Assembly (NCBI GenBank): GCA_028015205.1
Contig: JAPWFG010000015.1
Span: 4,898,001 to 4,962,000 of the forward strand
Direction of reading: 5' to 3'
Length of the DNA: 64,000 nucleotides
DNA from: Mytilisepta virgata
Lineage: Eukaryota > Mollusca > Bivalvia > Mytilida > Mytilidae
The notes below the pieces were generated by a model. That model had not been told where the DNA came from, ran no database searches, and worked only from the letters and a program-made list of their open reading frames with translations. Shown piece by piece: positions 23,287 to 36,200 of the stretch. A program made the position numbers and the translations under genes. Position 1 is the first letter of the stretch, and every line of letters begins with the position of its first letter.

Positions 23287-25353
23287 GAACACACCCAAAG
23301 TTTAATACCAATTAGAAAAACACCTAATGACGTGAACTTTCTAAGGACATTTATCACCTGTGTTTTATGTAAATAAACAATAGTGTAATATATTCACGGA
23401 TTTTAAATTATGACATATAAATATGCTGATAAGAGATTAAAAGAATATAGGATTTTTGTAAGTACAAGTATTCTTTGTATAATTAGTGATTGAAATCCAT
23501 TGAGACGAAACTTCTTAAAGCCGTGAAGAACAAAAAGTGGATCATTCGAACTTTGCAACGTTTGTACCGTTGTAAATAAATACATTAAATAGCAAGGTTG
23601 ATATCATAATGAGAAACGTTTTGTTTCTTTTATATATTTATGTACTGTAGAAAATATAACTAAATTGTCATTTAAATCTAAGTTATCATTACCAAACAGT
23701 AGCAAATCAATTGTAACGGGAATATCTAAGTGGGTCAGCTCATTAAGCATAACATTTCTTTGCACTCTAAAATTATTACAATATAATAGATAGTGTTCAA
23801 CACTTTCACTCATATAACCGCATGTACAATATGCATCCTGTACTAAATTAGCGTTGTTTAAATCAGCACTAAGCGCACTGCACTTGTTGCGAAGCCTTGA
23901 ATGTAAAATGGAAAATACTCTATCTCCATAAAAATAATATCTAGGTGGTTTAACATTATGATAATACAATTGTTGCAATTTTAACTTGAAAGATAAGAAT
24001 GTAGGATTTTTACGAATATCTATATCTAGTTTATTCCATAGATTAATACATGATGGAAAAAACGACTGTTGATAAACTGACAGACGGTTTAATGGTATAT
24101 TAATATTTTGTCTATTTCGGAGGTTATAGTTAGAAATGTCCGTTACATACGGAGGAACCAATTCTTGTAAATAATCCGGTGCCTGGTTATTCACAATTTT
24201 ATAAAACATCGTTAATTTTTTAACTTCCCTTCTTACACTTAATTTCTCCCATCCCGTCTCTCTATAAATGGAGTTAATACTAGCATAGCATGGTAATCCG
24301 GTAACTATACGTGCCGCTTCTATCTGAATCTTTTCCAACCGTTCGCAATTAATTTGCCCACAGTTGTCCCAGACTTCAGATGAATATTCCAAAATAGGAC
24401 GAATAAAAGTCATATAAATCTTTTCAAGATATTCCCTCTTTAGTTTGAATTTGAGTTTCCTCAGTACGTTTACTTGTTTTGACGTCCTCTCTATCAAGTT
24501 ATCAATATGTTTATTCCATTTGCAGTCGTTACTAAAAATTATACCTAAATGTTTATGTGTGTCTACAGGTGCTATTGAAACTCCACCAAAATCAAAAGAA
24601 AGGTTGTTCTGTATATTTCTAGTACTAAAAATCATTATATCTGTTTTATTAGGATTAAATTTTAGCATCCATTTATCAGACCATTTTTGTAAATTATCTA
24701 AATCAATATTTATTAAAGGTTTAAGAGTTGTAACATCTGATGCTGAATGGCCAATAGATGTGTCATCAGCAAAAAGTCTACTGAACCCACTTAGATCATC
24801 CGCTATGTCATTAATATAAACTAAAAACAATAGCGGTCCCAGTACCGACCCCTGGGGCACACCAGCCTTTAAGTAGCCTAATGTGGATAATGAATCTTTT
24901 AAAACCACTCTTTGAGACCGTCCCGTTAGGTAACTTTTTAGCCAACATAGTAAATCGCCTTTAATTCCATATTTTGTAAGTTTATATAAAAGACCTTTGA
25001 TCCAAACTGTATCAAAAGCTTTGCTTATATCCACAGAAGTTAAACCAGTCACTTGCTTGTCGTTTAAAGCCATAATAATATTGTTATATAACTCAATTAA
25101 CTGGTGTGTAGTAGAATATCCGGGAATAAATCCCGATTGAAACTTATATAATAGGTTATGTGAATGCAAATGGTTAAAAATATTTTTGAAAACTATTTTT
25201 TCGAGAAGTTTGCTAACACAAGACAATAAAGAGACTGGTCTATAGTTTGAGGGCAAAGATTTATCGCCACTTTTGAATAATGAAATAACATGTGCAATTT
25301 TCCACTGATCTGGGAATATTTTATCTCGTAATGATCTATTAAATAATAAATAA
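23008..25353 (-). mobile_element. Nested 5'-truncated LINE (Jockey/CR1-type) in E1 ORF2
   Basis: Inserted antisense in E1 and flanked by a perfect 12-bp duplication TATTATGAGAAT (22996-23007 and 25354-25365). The 5' end (high coordinate) is cut inside the reverse transcriptase. The 3' part, from 23603 down, has no long frame and includes a T30 run on the plus strand (near 23252-23281), which is poly-A on the element strand. The true tail, near 23008, is AT-rich and not a clean poly-A. Confidence 0.9.
23604..25256 (-). pseudogene. Jockey/CR1-type LINE reverse transcriptase, C-terminal part
   Basis: About 550 codons from the first Met; the open frame reaches a further 30 codons to the truncation at 25353. 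RT motifs run in order: NYRPVSLLS, motif A with DISKAFDTV, motif B GVPQGSVLGPLLF, and motif C LFADDTS with the catalytic Asp pair. A Cys/His cluster near the end (CTCGYMSESVEHYLLYC) looks like the LINE C-terminal zinc knuckle. The endonuclease domain is missing because of truncation. The frame is open with no stops, so the insertion is fairly young. Exact clade not decided. Confidence 0.88.
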
Positions 25354-25365
25354 TATTATGAGAAT

Positions 25366-28300
25366 GATACATTGGTAAACTTTATTTCATTGTATGCACC
25401 TAATGTAATTTCTGATAGATGTAATTTCTATGATTTTATTATAGAGTATACTAAAGATTTAGATAATTTGATTATTGGAGGTGATTTTAATACCTCTTTG
25501 TCTGTTTTGGACAGAGGAAGTAAAACTTGTCATATAAATGATGAACCTTATAGAAAGTTGATTAAATTTATGGAAGATAATAATGTATATGACATATGGA
25601 GGGCTAGAAACCCAGATTGTAGAATTTTTTCCTGGAAAAGAATTTCCAATGGTAAACTACAACAAAGTAGAATAGATTACTTCCTTCTTAGTAGGAATAT
25701 GTCATCTTTTGTACAAAGTTTGTATTATAATGTTACTAGTTTGAGTGATCATTCTTTTGTTATCATGAATTTAAATTGTACATGTATTGAAAAAGGTCCT
25801 GGACTTTGGATTTTGAACAATACATTGTTGTTTAATGAAGAATATGTGCAAAGAGTAAAAGATATTATATTACAAGAAAAAGAAAATGAATTGTTCTGTA
25901 GAGATGTTTTGGTTTGGTGGGATAATCTCAAGTACAAAATTAAAAGATATTCTCAGATATTTTCATCTGATTTAGCTAAAAAGAACAAGAAAGAATATTT
26001 TAAATTAGAAAGGCAAATTGATAACCTTTGTGAAAAGGCAGCTAGTGGTGTTGCAATTGATATTGCCAAATTAGAAAGTTTGAAATTAGAACTGTCAAAT
26101 TTTGAAATTGAAAAGTGTAAAGGAGCAATATTGAGAGCTAAAGCTATATGGGCTGTGGAGTCTGATAAAAATACAAAATACTTTCTTAATTTAGAAAAGT
26201 ACAAACAAGAGAGTAATGCTATAAAAGAATTGTTGAATGATAATGGTGATACTGTGACAGATACTGATGGTATTTTGGAATTGCAACATAGATTTTTTAG
26301 AGATTTATATTCTTGTGTAGTAACTGATGAAAATAAGATGTCAGAATTATTAAATTATGTTACAAAAACAGTAAATGTTGATGATAACCAAATGTGTGAT
26401 GATGATATTACTGAAGAAGAATTATGTAAAGCTATTAATCAATTGTCTAAAAATAAAAGTCCAGGTTCAGATGGACTTACTGTAGAGTTTTATTGTAAAT
26501 TTTATTCTGAATTAAAAGATGTGTTATTGAAATTGTTTGATGTTATTGAAGATGAAGGTATTTTAAGTAGATCGATGAAGTGTGGAATTATAAGCTTGGT
26601 TTATAAGAAAAAAGGTGAAAGGAATTTTTTGAAAAATTATAGGCCAATATCTTTATTGCAAGTAGACTATAAAATTATAGCAAGAGTAATGTCAAATAGA
26701 TTAAAATCTGTATTACCAAAGATAATTTCGGAAGATCAAACTTGTTGTGTAATTGGTAGAGATATTTCAAATAATATTTCAAATGTTAGAGATATTATGG
26801 AACTTGTTGAAAGAGACAATCTTGAGGGATATTTTTTAAAATTAGATCAAGCAAATGCTTTTGATAGAGTGAGTCATACTTATTTGTTAGAAGTTTTGAA
26901 GAAATTTGGTTTTGGTGAAAGATTTGTGAAATGGATTAGTATATTTTATAATGGTATAAATAGTGCTGTCAAATGTAATGGTTTTTTAACTAAGTATTTT
27001 GTTATAAAGAATGGAATTAGGCAAGGTTGTCCAATAAGTGCCTTACTATATGTACTTGCTGCTGAACCACTACATTGTAAAATTGTACAAAATGTTAATA
27101 TAAAGGGAATTAATATTCCAAATAGTAATAAGATTGGTTTGATTTATCAACATGCTGATGATACAACTTTGTCTTTATGTAATAAGGAATCAATACCTGA
27201 AGTTTTTAATGAATTTGATTTATATAGCAAAGCAACAGGTGCCAGAATAAACAGACAAAAGTCAGAGATATTATGTTTAGGTTTTGGTACATTATCTGTA
27301 TTAGAAAAAGAACAAATTGGTCTTAAAGTTTGTGAAGATTATTTTCAACTGTTAGGAGTTTTTATTGGAAGAAATAGAAAAATGTGTGATGAAATGAATT
27401 GGAAAAATAAAATAGCTAAAATAAAAACCCTTCTCAATATATGGTTAATGAGAAAACTTACTATACATGGCAGGGTTAGTGTTGTCAATTCACTGATGTT
27501 ATCTAGATTTTGGTATGCATTGTTTGTTACTGCATTACCGGAATGGGCTCATACAGAGATAAAGAGAATATGTCTTAATTTTATATGGGAAAATAAATGT
27601 CATTTAGTAAAATATAACTGTATAGTAGATGACAAAAGTAGAGGTGGTTTAAATGTTGTTGATATCAAATGTAAAATATATGCTTTTAGGCTAAAATTTT
27701 TGGCCAGATTGTTAGATGATGAATATGAAGTGTTGTGGAAATACACATTTAAGTATTTTGTATCTTCAATTTATAATATGAAACTGTGTCTTAATGTTTT
27801 TTATTCAGTGATACCTAATTGTGAATTGAGGAAAATTCCTGTTATTTATCAAGAATTTTTCCATGCACTGAATTGTATAAGAAATAAATTAAAGTTCCCA
27901 CTGTCTGTAGAAAATACATATGATCAGCCTTTATTTCTGAATCCAAATATTGTAGTAAATAGCAGAACAATTGCATGGCACGATTTTATATTTGCTGGTA
28001 TTGTCTGTCTCAAAGATATTTGCTATGAAGTAAAAACTGGTTTTTTGCCTGATCATGCTATAGTTGAAATGATTCGAGCTGTGAATGAAGATGTTAATGT
28101 TCAGTATGTAATTGATAGATATAGAACTTTGTTGAATGTTATACCTGTAGAATGGAAACATATAGTCAACACTGATGTTCACAGAATATCTATACCAAGA
28201 ACAATAGACATTTCTGTTATTTGTAAAAATGTGCATTATGATTTGAAATTATGTAGTGCAAAGAAACTATATAATATTATGTTAGAAAATATTGTTGAAG

Positions 28301-28935
28301 AACCTGTTGGTATTGAATTATGGAAATTAGTATTTGATATAAGTTCTGAAGTATTTAGTAAAATATGGACACATGTTAATATGTATTGGAAACCGTCAAA
28401 TTTAGTAGAGTTAGACTTTAAGATATTACATATTAACTGTATTTTCACTAATGTTAAACTTCAAAAGATAGGTTTATGTGATGATAATGTTTGTAAAGTA
28501 TGTTGTAATGAAAAGGAAGACATTTTGCATATATTTATAAACTGTGATAAGCTTCAAGATTTTCATAATTACTTGTCATCTTTGCTAGTGAGAATATTTG
28601 AAAACTGTGATTCTGATAAGATTAGTTTAGTGAGAAGTGAAGAATTGTTGATTTTAGGTTTGAGATGGCATATGAAAGGTGTAAATGAGACATTTCTTAA
28701 TTTTGTCATGTCCGTGGCCAGATACTGTATCTTCAGAAGAAGAAACTTGTTGAATAATGGTTATTCTAATGTGAATTTGATAAAGCTATTTCAATATACA
28801 TTAAAACATTATGTAACATATATGTATGTTTATCTTTGTCAACATAATAATATGAGTCATATATTTCAAAAAAAGTTTTTGTTAGATAATCCATTGTTAG
28901 AAGAAACAGAAAATATTCTAGTCTTTAAATTATAA
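25366..28935 (+). pseudogene. E1 ORF2, main part (APE C-terminal half, reverse transcriptase, CCHC)
   Basis: 1189 codons and TAA, continuing the frame left at 23007. APE: GGDFNT, SRIDYF and SDH (catalytic Asp and His residues). RT: NYRPISLLQ, motif A LDQANAFDR near residue 605 of the joined protein (E2 and E3 have DQEKAFDR), motif B RQGCPISALLYVL, and motif C HADDTT near residue 708. The C-terminal zinc knuckle is CKVCCNEKEDILHIFINC. The protein nicks the target and primes reverse transcription there. This half has no stop or frameshift of its own, but it lies behind the codon-53 stop and the nested LINE. There is no proper start within it. Confidence 0.9.
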
Positions 28936-29108
28936 TTACCTATACTTAATATTATGTAGTTAAAATATAAATTAACTGTAGCAGATGTAGTATGTATAGA
29001 AAAGTATAGTATATAATGGTAACAATCATGGACAATTGATTTTATATTTATATATTGTTTTATGTGTATCATATGATGTTTGATTTTAATAAAGATAAAA
29101 AAAAAAAA

Positions 29109-29167
29109 GGCGCTGGTTTAAGGCACCAGTCTCTTCGGAGGCGTGGGTTCGAATGCCACCGCTGCCA
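29109..29167 (+). pseudogene. tRNA-Leu(AAG), 3' part after E1
   Basis: Nt 24-82, with a C-to-G change after the T loop (GAATGCCACC) that also damages the B box. Same start base as all other 3' parts. Confidence 0.93.
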
Positions 29168-29789
29168 GGTATTTTTGCAAGTTGTTTTGGTAATAAACAT
29201 TATAAATACATTCAAATATTACACAGATTGAAATCTTGGTTCACAAAAGATCAAATAGCATTAAAAACTACAAAATAGCATTGTTTTTTTTTTCAAAAAT
29301 GAACCTAAGAAAAATGCACATATGAAATCTTGATACAAAGAAGATAATGATGTTCTATATAAGGCTGCAATCAAGTGTATATCTGCATATCAATTTCACT
29401 ATGTGCAATTGTTATATATATATATGTTAATCGCTATATATAACATTCCGTGAAGTAATCGTAATGCGCTTCATTTCATACCTCCTGAATGATACCAAAT
29501 AAATATTCCTCTACATATATATATGTCAAACACGTTTGAAAACTTTGGTTTTGCCTTTTTCTTTCAATCCAACGTAATTTCAAAAGTTTTTGCAAAAGTG
29601 GTTTTGCTATTATATTCATATTTTAATATAAAAGAAAATGATAGAAATATTACGTTAGAAGAAAAAATCCTGCAAAAAATACATGCAGTTGCGTAATATG
29701 AAGTAAATAATGCCTTTAAGTGAAATATGTTAGAAATGTTTGAAGCTGGAAACAAGTGACATGAATATTTAACGGCACTTTATACTGTC

Positions 29790-29871
29790 GGTAGCGTGGC
29801 CGAGCGGTCTAAGGCGCTGGTTTAAGGCACCAGTCTCTTCGGAGGCGTGGGTTCGAATCCCACCGCTGCCA
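29790..29871 (+). tRNA. tRNA-Leu(AAG)
   Basis: Majority sequence; T5 terminator downstream. Confidence 0.96.
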
Positions 29872-30492
29872 GGTATTTTTGCAAGTTGTTTTGGTAATAA
29901 ACATTATAAATACATTCAAATATTACACAGATTGAAATCTTGGTTCACAAAAGATCAAATAGCATTAAAAACTACAAAATAGCATTGTTTTTTTTTCAAA
30001 AATGAACCTAAGAAAAATGCACATATGAAATCTTGATACAAAGAAGATAATGATGTTCTATATAAGGCTGCAATCAAGTGTATATCTGCATATCAATTTC
30101 ACTATGTGCAATTGTTATATATATATATGTTAATCGCTATATATAACATTCCGTGAAGTAATCGTAATGCGCTTCATTTCATACCTCCTGACTGATACCA
30201 AATAAATATTCCTCTACATATATATATGTCAAACACGTTTGAAAACTTTGGTTTTGCCTTTTCCTTTCAATCCAACGTAATTTCAAAAGTTTTTGCAAAA
30301 GTGGTTTTGCTATTATATTCATATTTTAATATAAAAGAAAATGATAGAAATATTACGTTAGAAGAAAAAATCCTGCAAAAAGTACATGCAGTTGCGTAAT
30401 ATGAAGTAAATAATGCCTTTAAGTGAAATGTGTTAGAAATGTTTGAAGCTGGAAACAAGTGACATGAATATTTAACGGCACTTTATACTGTC

Positions 30493-30574
30493 GGTAGCGT
30501 GGCCGAGCGGTCTAAGGCGCTGGTTTAAGGCACCAGTCTCTTCGGAGGCGTGGGTTCGAATCCCACCGCTGCCA
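30493..30574 (+). tRNA. tRNA-Leu(AAG)
   Basis: Majority sequence; T5 terminator downstream. Confidence 0.96.
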
Positions 30575-31197
30575 GGTATTTTTGCAAGTTGTTTTGGTAA
30601 TAAACATTATAAATACATTCAAATATTACACAGATTGAAATCTTGGTTCACAAAAGATCAAATAGCATTAAAAACTACAAAATAGCATTGTTTTTTTTTT
30701 TCAAAAATGAACCTAAGAAAAATGCACATATGAAATCTTGATACAAAGAAGATAATGATGTTCTATATAAGGCTGCAATCAAGTGTATATCTGCATATCA
30801 ATTTCACTATGTGCAATTGTTATATATATATATGTTAATCGCTATATATAACATTCCGTGAAGTAATCGTAATGCGCTTCATTTCATACCTCCTGAATGA
30901 TACCAAATAAATATTCCTCTACATATATATATGTCAAACACGTTTGAAAACTTTGGTTTTGCCTTTTTCTTTCAATCCAACGTAATTTCAAAAGTTTTTG
31001 CAAAAGTGGTTTTGCTATTATATTCATATTTTAATATAAAAGAAAATGATAGAAATATTACGTTAGAAGAAAAAATCCTGCAAAAAGTACATGCAGTTGC
31101 GTAATATGAAGTAAATAATGCCTTTAAGTGAAATGTGTTAGAAATGTTTGAAGCTGGAAACAAGTGACATGAATATTTAACGGCACTTTATACTGTC

Positions 31198-31253
31198 GGT
31201 AGCGTGGCCGAGCGGTCTAAGGCGCTGGTTTAAGGCACCAGTCTTTTCGGAGG
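31198..31253 (+). pseudogene. tRNA-Leu(AAG), 5' part (nt 1-56), split by E2
   Basis: Retains the whole anticodon arm and most of the variable arm, ending at TCGGAGG. With the 3' part at 37265 it shares nt 24-56, a target duplication of about 33 bp. This is much longer than at E1 (about 13) and E3 (12). Confidence 0.92.
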
Positions 31254-31528
31254 ATGGACGAATCAAGCACACCCCTGGGATGGTAGTGTAAAATTTCTCC
31301 GATGGAATTTCGTTGATTTCGACGGATTCTGCGATAATTAGTGACTCTTGAGGTAAATTTATGAATTTTTTGTGATCAATATTACTTCGAATATATTGCT
31401 TTGTTGAACTAAAACGTTTAAACCCCTACTCAGGCGATTATTTTCGCTTGGGAAGGGGTACCCGAAGCGTCCTAGATATTGACCTTTAAGTGATATTTTT
31501 GGGGTACGTTTAATTTGGAAATTCCGGA

Positions 31529-33268
31529 ATGTCGTCGACGGAGGACGCCGGTTTCAGGGATTCATCTGGGAATTCTCATAGTCAGAACAGAAGGAGAGGC
31601 AGTAATAAATTTACTCCAAAGCAGAATTATGTGGCTAATGAAAGGTCATACTCACGTGACTGTACTGTTAGAATTGAGAAAATCATGACTGAAGTAATAG
31701 GAGAAAGAATTGTTATTGAAGCGATTGAAGATCTAATAGGCTTGAATACTGTATTGGCTGTTGTGAAAAATGACGCGTCATCGTATGACGTCACGATGGA
31801 TTGCAAAGAAAATGCACACAGACTTTATGATGGAATTGAAATTGCGGGCAAAGAATATTCTTGTAGTTTATTATTTTCTGATATTACTGTTGTTTCTATA
31901 ATGAAGCTGCCGTCCTTTATTGAAGATGGAGAAATTAAACACGCTATTGAGAGTAGAGGTGTTAGAATTGTATCGCCAATATACCGACGGGCTATTCCGG
32001 GAACTCAAGTGGCTGATGGAACAAGGTTTATGCGATGTAAATTTCCACAAGGTTTTGTGGCACTTCCATGGACACTTCCTTTCAAAATTGGAATTTCGAC
32101 CAAGTATTTTAGAGTTGTTCATAACAACCAGACAAAAGTATCTTCCGAATGTCTCTCGCCTGAACATATGCGTAAGAACTGTCCTTACTTTTCATGTCAT
32201 GGGTGTGGAGAAATTGGTCATCCTTTGAGAAAATGCAGAGCACGAAAATGTCCATTCTGCCACAATCTGCCGCTGAAATGTGTTTGTAAATACTCAGCAA
32301 GGAGGAATGAAAGTACAACTTTAAATGAAAATAGTAATTGCCAAAACTGTGGTCGTTATTTCTGTATGTGTAAATGTAACATATGTGGAAAGGAGGACTG
32401 TATATGTCCTTGTTATGTATGTGAGACATATCCGTGTGAGTGTAAAAAAAAATGTTTTTTATGTCAGACTGACCCGTGTGTTTGTCCCTGCGGAGATTGC
32501 CGTAGAAGTCCTTGTGAGTGTAGTCGGTTATGTGAAAAATGTGGCAGAGATGAGGATAACTGTAATTGCATCGAGGCCGATGATGATGATGATTCAGAGG
32601 TGAAAATTAAGATAAAGAAGTCCAATGATGAAGTAGATGAAGAGGAAGATGATGATGTGGATGATGGTGAAGATGATGATGTGGATGATGGTGAAGATAG
32701 TATAGAAACACAAGAGGCAGACCAACCTGTTGAAGAACAGAGGTGTCATGAGGGTAGAAAAAGAAAATTAGAACAATCAAATACTGTCGATAATTGTAAT
32801 GAACAGAGTGAAGCAAATGTGATGATATTTGATGTCTCTTTGGAACAGAGTCAAATTAACAAAACAAAAGTAAGAACATCAAATGATGATACTGGAAAGA
32901 TAGAGGGTAAAAAAGTCAAAATAGATTCAGAAGGCACTCCTTCCTGTGAATATGTAGTCACAGGGGGGAGTGATTTAAGAAGTGAAAATATAAGTATGGA
33001 GGAGTGTTCTGGACATCATACTGACAAGGACACCTCGTCTGGTGATGCTGAAATTACCGTAGCAGGTGTAACAGAAACCATAAATCTCTCTGTCTGTTCT
33101 GAGGGGGTCGTTGAGGAAAAGTTTGACGACTCGAGTCAGTATATAAGTGCAGAAAATGTTAGAAAGAATCAGAAAAAAGAAATAAAATTAGAAAGAAGGA
33201 GTAAGCTTAAATTTACTCCTAATTTAGATGGTAAAGGTGTTAAGTCTGTTACGAGTACAAAACTGTAA
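31529..33268 (+). CDS. E2 ORF1: zinc-knuckle protein with Cys-rich repeat array
   Basis: 579 aa, ATG start, uninterrupted. Same plan as E1 ORF1: an N-terminal alpha/beta region (SYSRDC and SSYDVTMDCKENA shared with E1), two CCHC knuckles from about residue 205, and a Cys-rich array at about 271-347 with CMCKC, CICPC, CVCPC units. An Asp-rich repeat DDDVDDGED follows and the C-terminus is basic. The first Cys of knuckle 1 is replaced by Ser (TCT at 32141-32143, SSECLSPEHM where E1 has CSECLSPDHM), which should weaken zinc binding there. TAA is 2 nt from the ORF2 ATG, as in E1. Confidence 0.9.
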   Translation: MSSTEDAGFRDSSGNSHSQNRRRGSNKFTPKQNYVANERSYSRDCTVRIEKIMTEVIGERIVIEAIEDLIGLNTVLAVVKNDASSYDVTMDCKENAHRLYDGIEIAGKEYSCSLLFSDITVVSIMKLPSFIEDGEIKHAIESRGVRIVSPIYRRAIPGTQVADGTRFMRCKFPQGFVALPWTLPFKIGISTKYFRVVHNNQTKVSSECLSPEHMRKNCPYFSCHGCGEIGHPLRKCRARKCPFCHNLPLKCVCKYSARRNESTTLNENSNCQNCGRYFCMCKCNICGKEDCICPCYVCETYPCECKKKCFLCQTDPCVCPCGDCRRSPCECSRLCEKCGRDEDNCNCIEADDDDDSEVKIKIKKSNDEVDEEEDDDVDDGEDDDVDDGEDSIETQEADQPVEEQRCHEGRKRKLEQSNTVDNCNEQSEANVMIFDVSLEQSQINKTKVRTSNDDTGKIEGKKVKIDSEGTPSCEYVVTGGSDLRSENISMEECSGHHTDKDTSSGDAEITVAGVTETINLSVCSEGVVEEKFDDSSQYISAENVRKNQKKEIKLERRSKLKFTPNLDGKGVKSVTSTKL

Positions 33269-33270
33269 AA

Positions 33271-36200
33271 ATGGAAGTGAATAAATATGTATCATTTTTA
33301 TTATTAACAATGGTGTTATTGTGTACTTTCAACTGTAATGGTTTAAAAAATGTGAAAAACTTTCAAAATTTCATTAGTATTGTAGAAGAAAAGAGACTTG
33401 GAATAGTTTTACTGCAAGAAACATTTTGGAACGATGATTATATCGAAAATATAAAACATTTGTATGAAGGTAAAATATACTATAATAATGGTGTAAATAG
33501 CAGACAGGGTGTAGCTGTCATGGTAAATAATTATTGTAAAGATAAAACTGAACTTGTGTATAAAGATGATAATGGTAGATTTATTCATATTAGATATAAA
33601 GAAAATGGTGTGTTGTACAATATTATATCACTGTATGCTCCAAATATACTACATGATAAGACTTTATTTTTTGAATTTATAAAAGCATATATTGTCAATT
33701 TAGAAAATGTAATTATTGGTGGTGATTTCAATACAACATTGTCTTATTTAGATAGAGGAAGTAAACAGAAGCATTTTGCTGATGAATCTTGTAAACGGTT
33801 AGAAGAACTAATTGAAACTTGTAATGTGTATGATATCTGGAGAAGTAGATATAGTAAATCAAGAATATTTTCATGGAAACGAATTGTTAATAATGACCTT
33901 CAACAAAGCAGAATATATTATTTTCTAATAAGTAGACAATTGTCTCCATCTGTACAAAATATTTATTATAACGAGACAAGTCTTAGTGACCATACTTTTG
34001 TTATTATGAGTTTAAACTGTAATAATATAGAAAAGGGTCCAGGTGTGTGGATATTAAACAATACAATATTAAATAACGAAAAATACGTCAAAAGAATTAA
34101 AGAGATAATTCAAACAGAAAAAGGAAATGAACTATATGAAAGAGATATTCTAATATGGTGGGATAATCTGAAATTTAAAATAAAAAGATTTTCTCAAATT
34201 TTCTCATCAGACTTGGCTAAAGAAAGTAGAAGAGAATACTTTCGTATAGAAAAGCAGATTCAAAATCTTTGTCAAACAGCATCGGATGAAATAAGTATTG
34301 ATATTTGTAAATTAGAAAGTTTGAAACTAGAGTTATCTAACTATGAATTAGAAAAATGTAGAGGTGCAATTTTGAGATCTAAAGCCATATGGGCAACTGA
34401 ATCTGATAAAAATACTAAATATTTTTTGAATTTAGAAAAATTTAAACAGGAGTCAAATAGTGTAAAAGAGTTAGTTGATGATGATAATAGAGTTATATCT
34501 GATACTGAAGGTATTTTAGATTTACAATATAATTTTTATAAAAATTTGTATTCATGTGTAGAAACAGATGATGAAAAAATGGTTGAATTTTTAAATTCTG
34601 TAGATCAGCATGTTGATCAAGTTGATTGTGATTTTTGTGATGAAGGTATACGTGATGAAGAAATATTCAAAGCTATTCATCAAATGTCAAAAAATAAAAG
34701 CCCTGGGTCAGATGGGCTAACTGTAGAGTTTTATTGCTATTTTTATAATGAATTAAGAGAAATTCTTACAAAACTGTTTCATACTATAGAAGAAGAAGGT
34801 ACTTTGACAAAATCAATGAAATGTGGTGTTATTAGTCTTGTATATAAAAAGAAAGGTGATAGAAAATGTTTAAAGAATTATAGACCTATATCATTATTGC
34901 AGGTAGATTATAAGATTATTGCTAGAATAATGGCTAATAGATTTAAGACAGTGTTGCCAAAAATAGTATCTGTAGATCAAACATGCTGTATTGTAGGTAG
35001 AGACATTTCAAATAGTATAGCTAATGTTAGAGACATAATTGATCTGATTGAATATGATAATTTAGAAGGGTATATCCTAAAAATAGATCAGGAGAAGGCT
35101 TTTGACAGAGTCAGTCACAAATATTTAATTGAAGTATTAAGGAAATTTGGATTTGGAAACAAATTTATTAACTGGATTCAAATATTTTATAGTGGAATTA
35201 ATAGTGCCGTGAAATGCAATGGTTTTCTCACCAAATATTTTTATATTAGAAATGGTATTCGACAAGGATGTCCTATAAGTGCTCTTTTGTATGTTCTTGC
35301 TGCAGAGCCTCTGCATAGTAAAATTGTAAAAAATAAAAAAAATTAGTGGAATTGTTATACCAAATTGTCAAAAAGAAAGTCTAATATTCCAGCATGCTGA
35401 TGATACAACATTGTCAATTAGTAGTAAAGAGTCAATCAAAGAAGTATTTAAAGAATTTTACTTATATAGTAGAGCTACTGGTGCCAAAATTAACAAACAG
35501 AAAACTGAGATATTATGTGTAGGTAATGGAAATTTATCTGTTACAGAGATTAATCAGTATGGTATTAAAGTTTGTGAGAATTGTATTCAGATACTGGGTG
35601 TTTATGTAGGTACTGATAAAAAACTGTGTGACAATTTGAACTGGAATAGTAAAATTATTAAGGTTAAATACTTACTTAATATGTGGTTACAAAGGCAATT
35701 GACCATTCATGGTAGAGTAACAGTTGTAAACTCATTACTTATGTCCAGATTTTGGTATACTTTATTTGTTTCTCCAATACCAGAGTCGATTTTATTTGAA
35801 ATAAAGAAACTCTGTGTTAATTTTGTATGGAATAATAGATCACATTTAGTGAAGTATAATGTAATAATTGATAAGAAAACTAGTGGCGGATTACAATTAG
35901 TTGATATTTTCTGTAAAATTCAAGCTTTTAGACTTAAATTTTTAGCAAGATTAGTTAATGAAGACTATGATGTTTTATGGAAATATACATTTCAGTACTT
36001 TATGTCAAAAATTTATGGTATGAATCTTGGAACAGAAATTCTGTTTCTACATATTCCCAAATGTGAACTCAAATGTGTTCCTGTTATATATAGGGAAATG
36101 TTAGAAGCTTGGAATATAATCAGGGACAATTGTGAGTTTGAATATACTGTAAAAAACATATATGAACAGCCTTTGTTTAAAAATCCAAATATTTTAGTGG

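Larger units (their letters stand above)
20728..29108 (+). mobile_element. E1: full-length tRNA-Leu-targeted LINE (L1/Tx1-like) carrying a nested LINE
   Basis: Order: 274-bp 5' UTR, ORF1, 2-nt gap, ORF2, 3' UTR, AATAAAGAT and poly-A. Both ends lie within one tRNA-Leu gene. It is about 6.0 kb without the inserted 23008-25353 element. The 5' UTR length almost equals that of E2 (275 bp), so both probably have a natural 5' end. ORF2 has one stop and the nested insertion; E1 is dead as it stands. The Tx1/L1 placement is my reading of the APE, RT and CCHC motifs and has not been tested by phylogeny. Confidence 0.92.
29168..31197 (+). repeat. tRNA-Leu array block between E1 and E2
   Basis: Three regular spacers with two intact tRNA genes 703 bp apart, ending at the tRNA split by E2. 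Confidence 0.94.
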
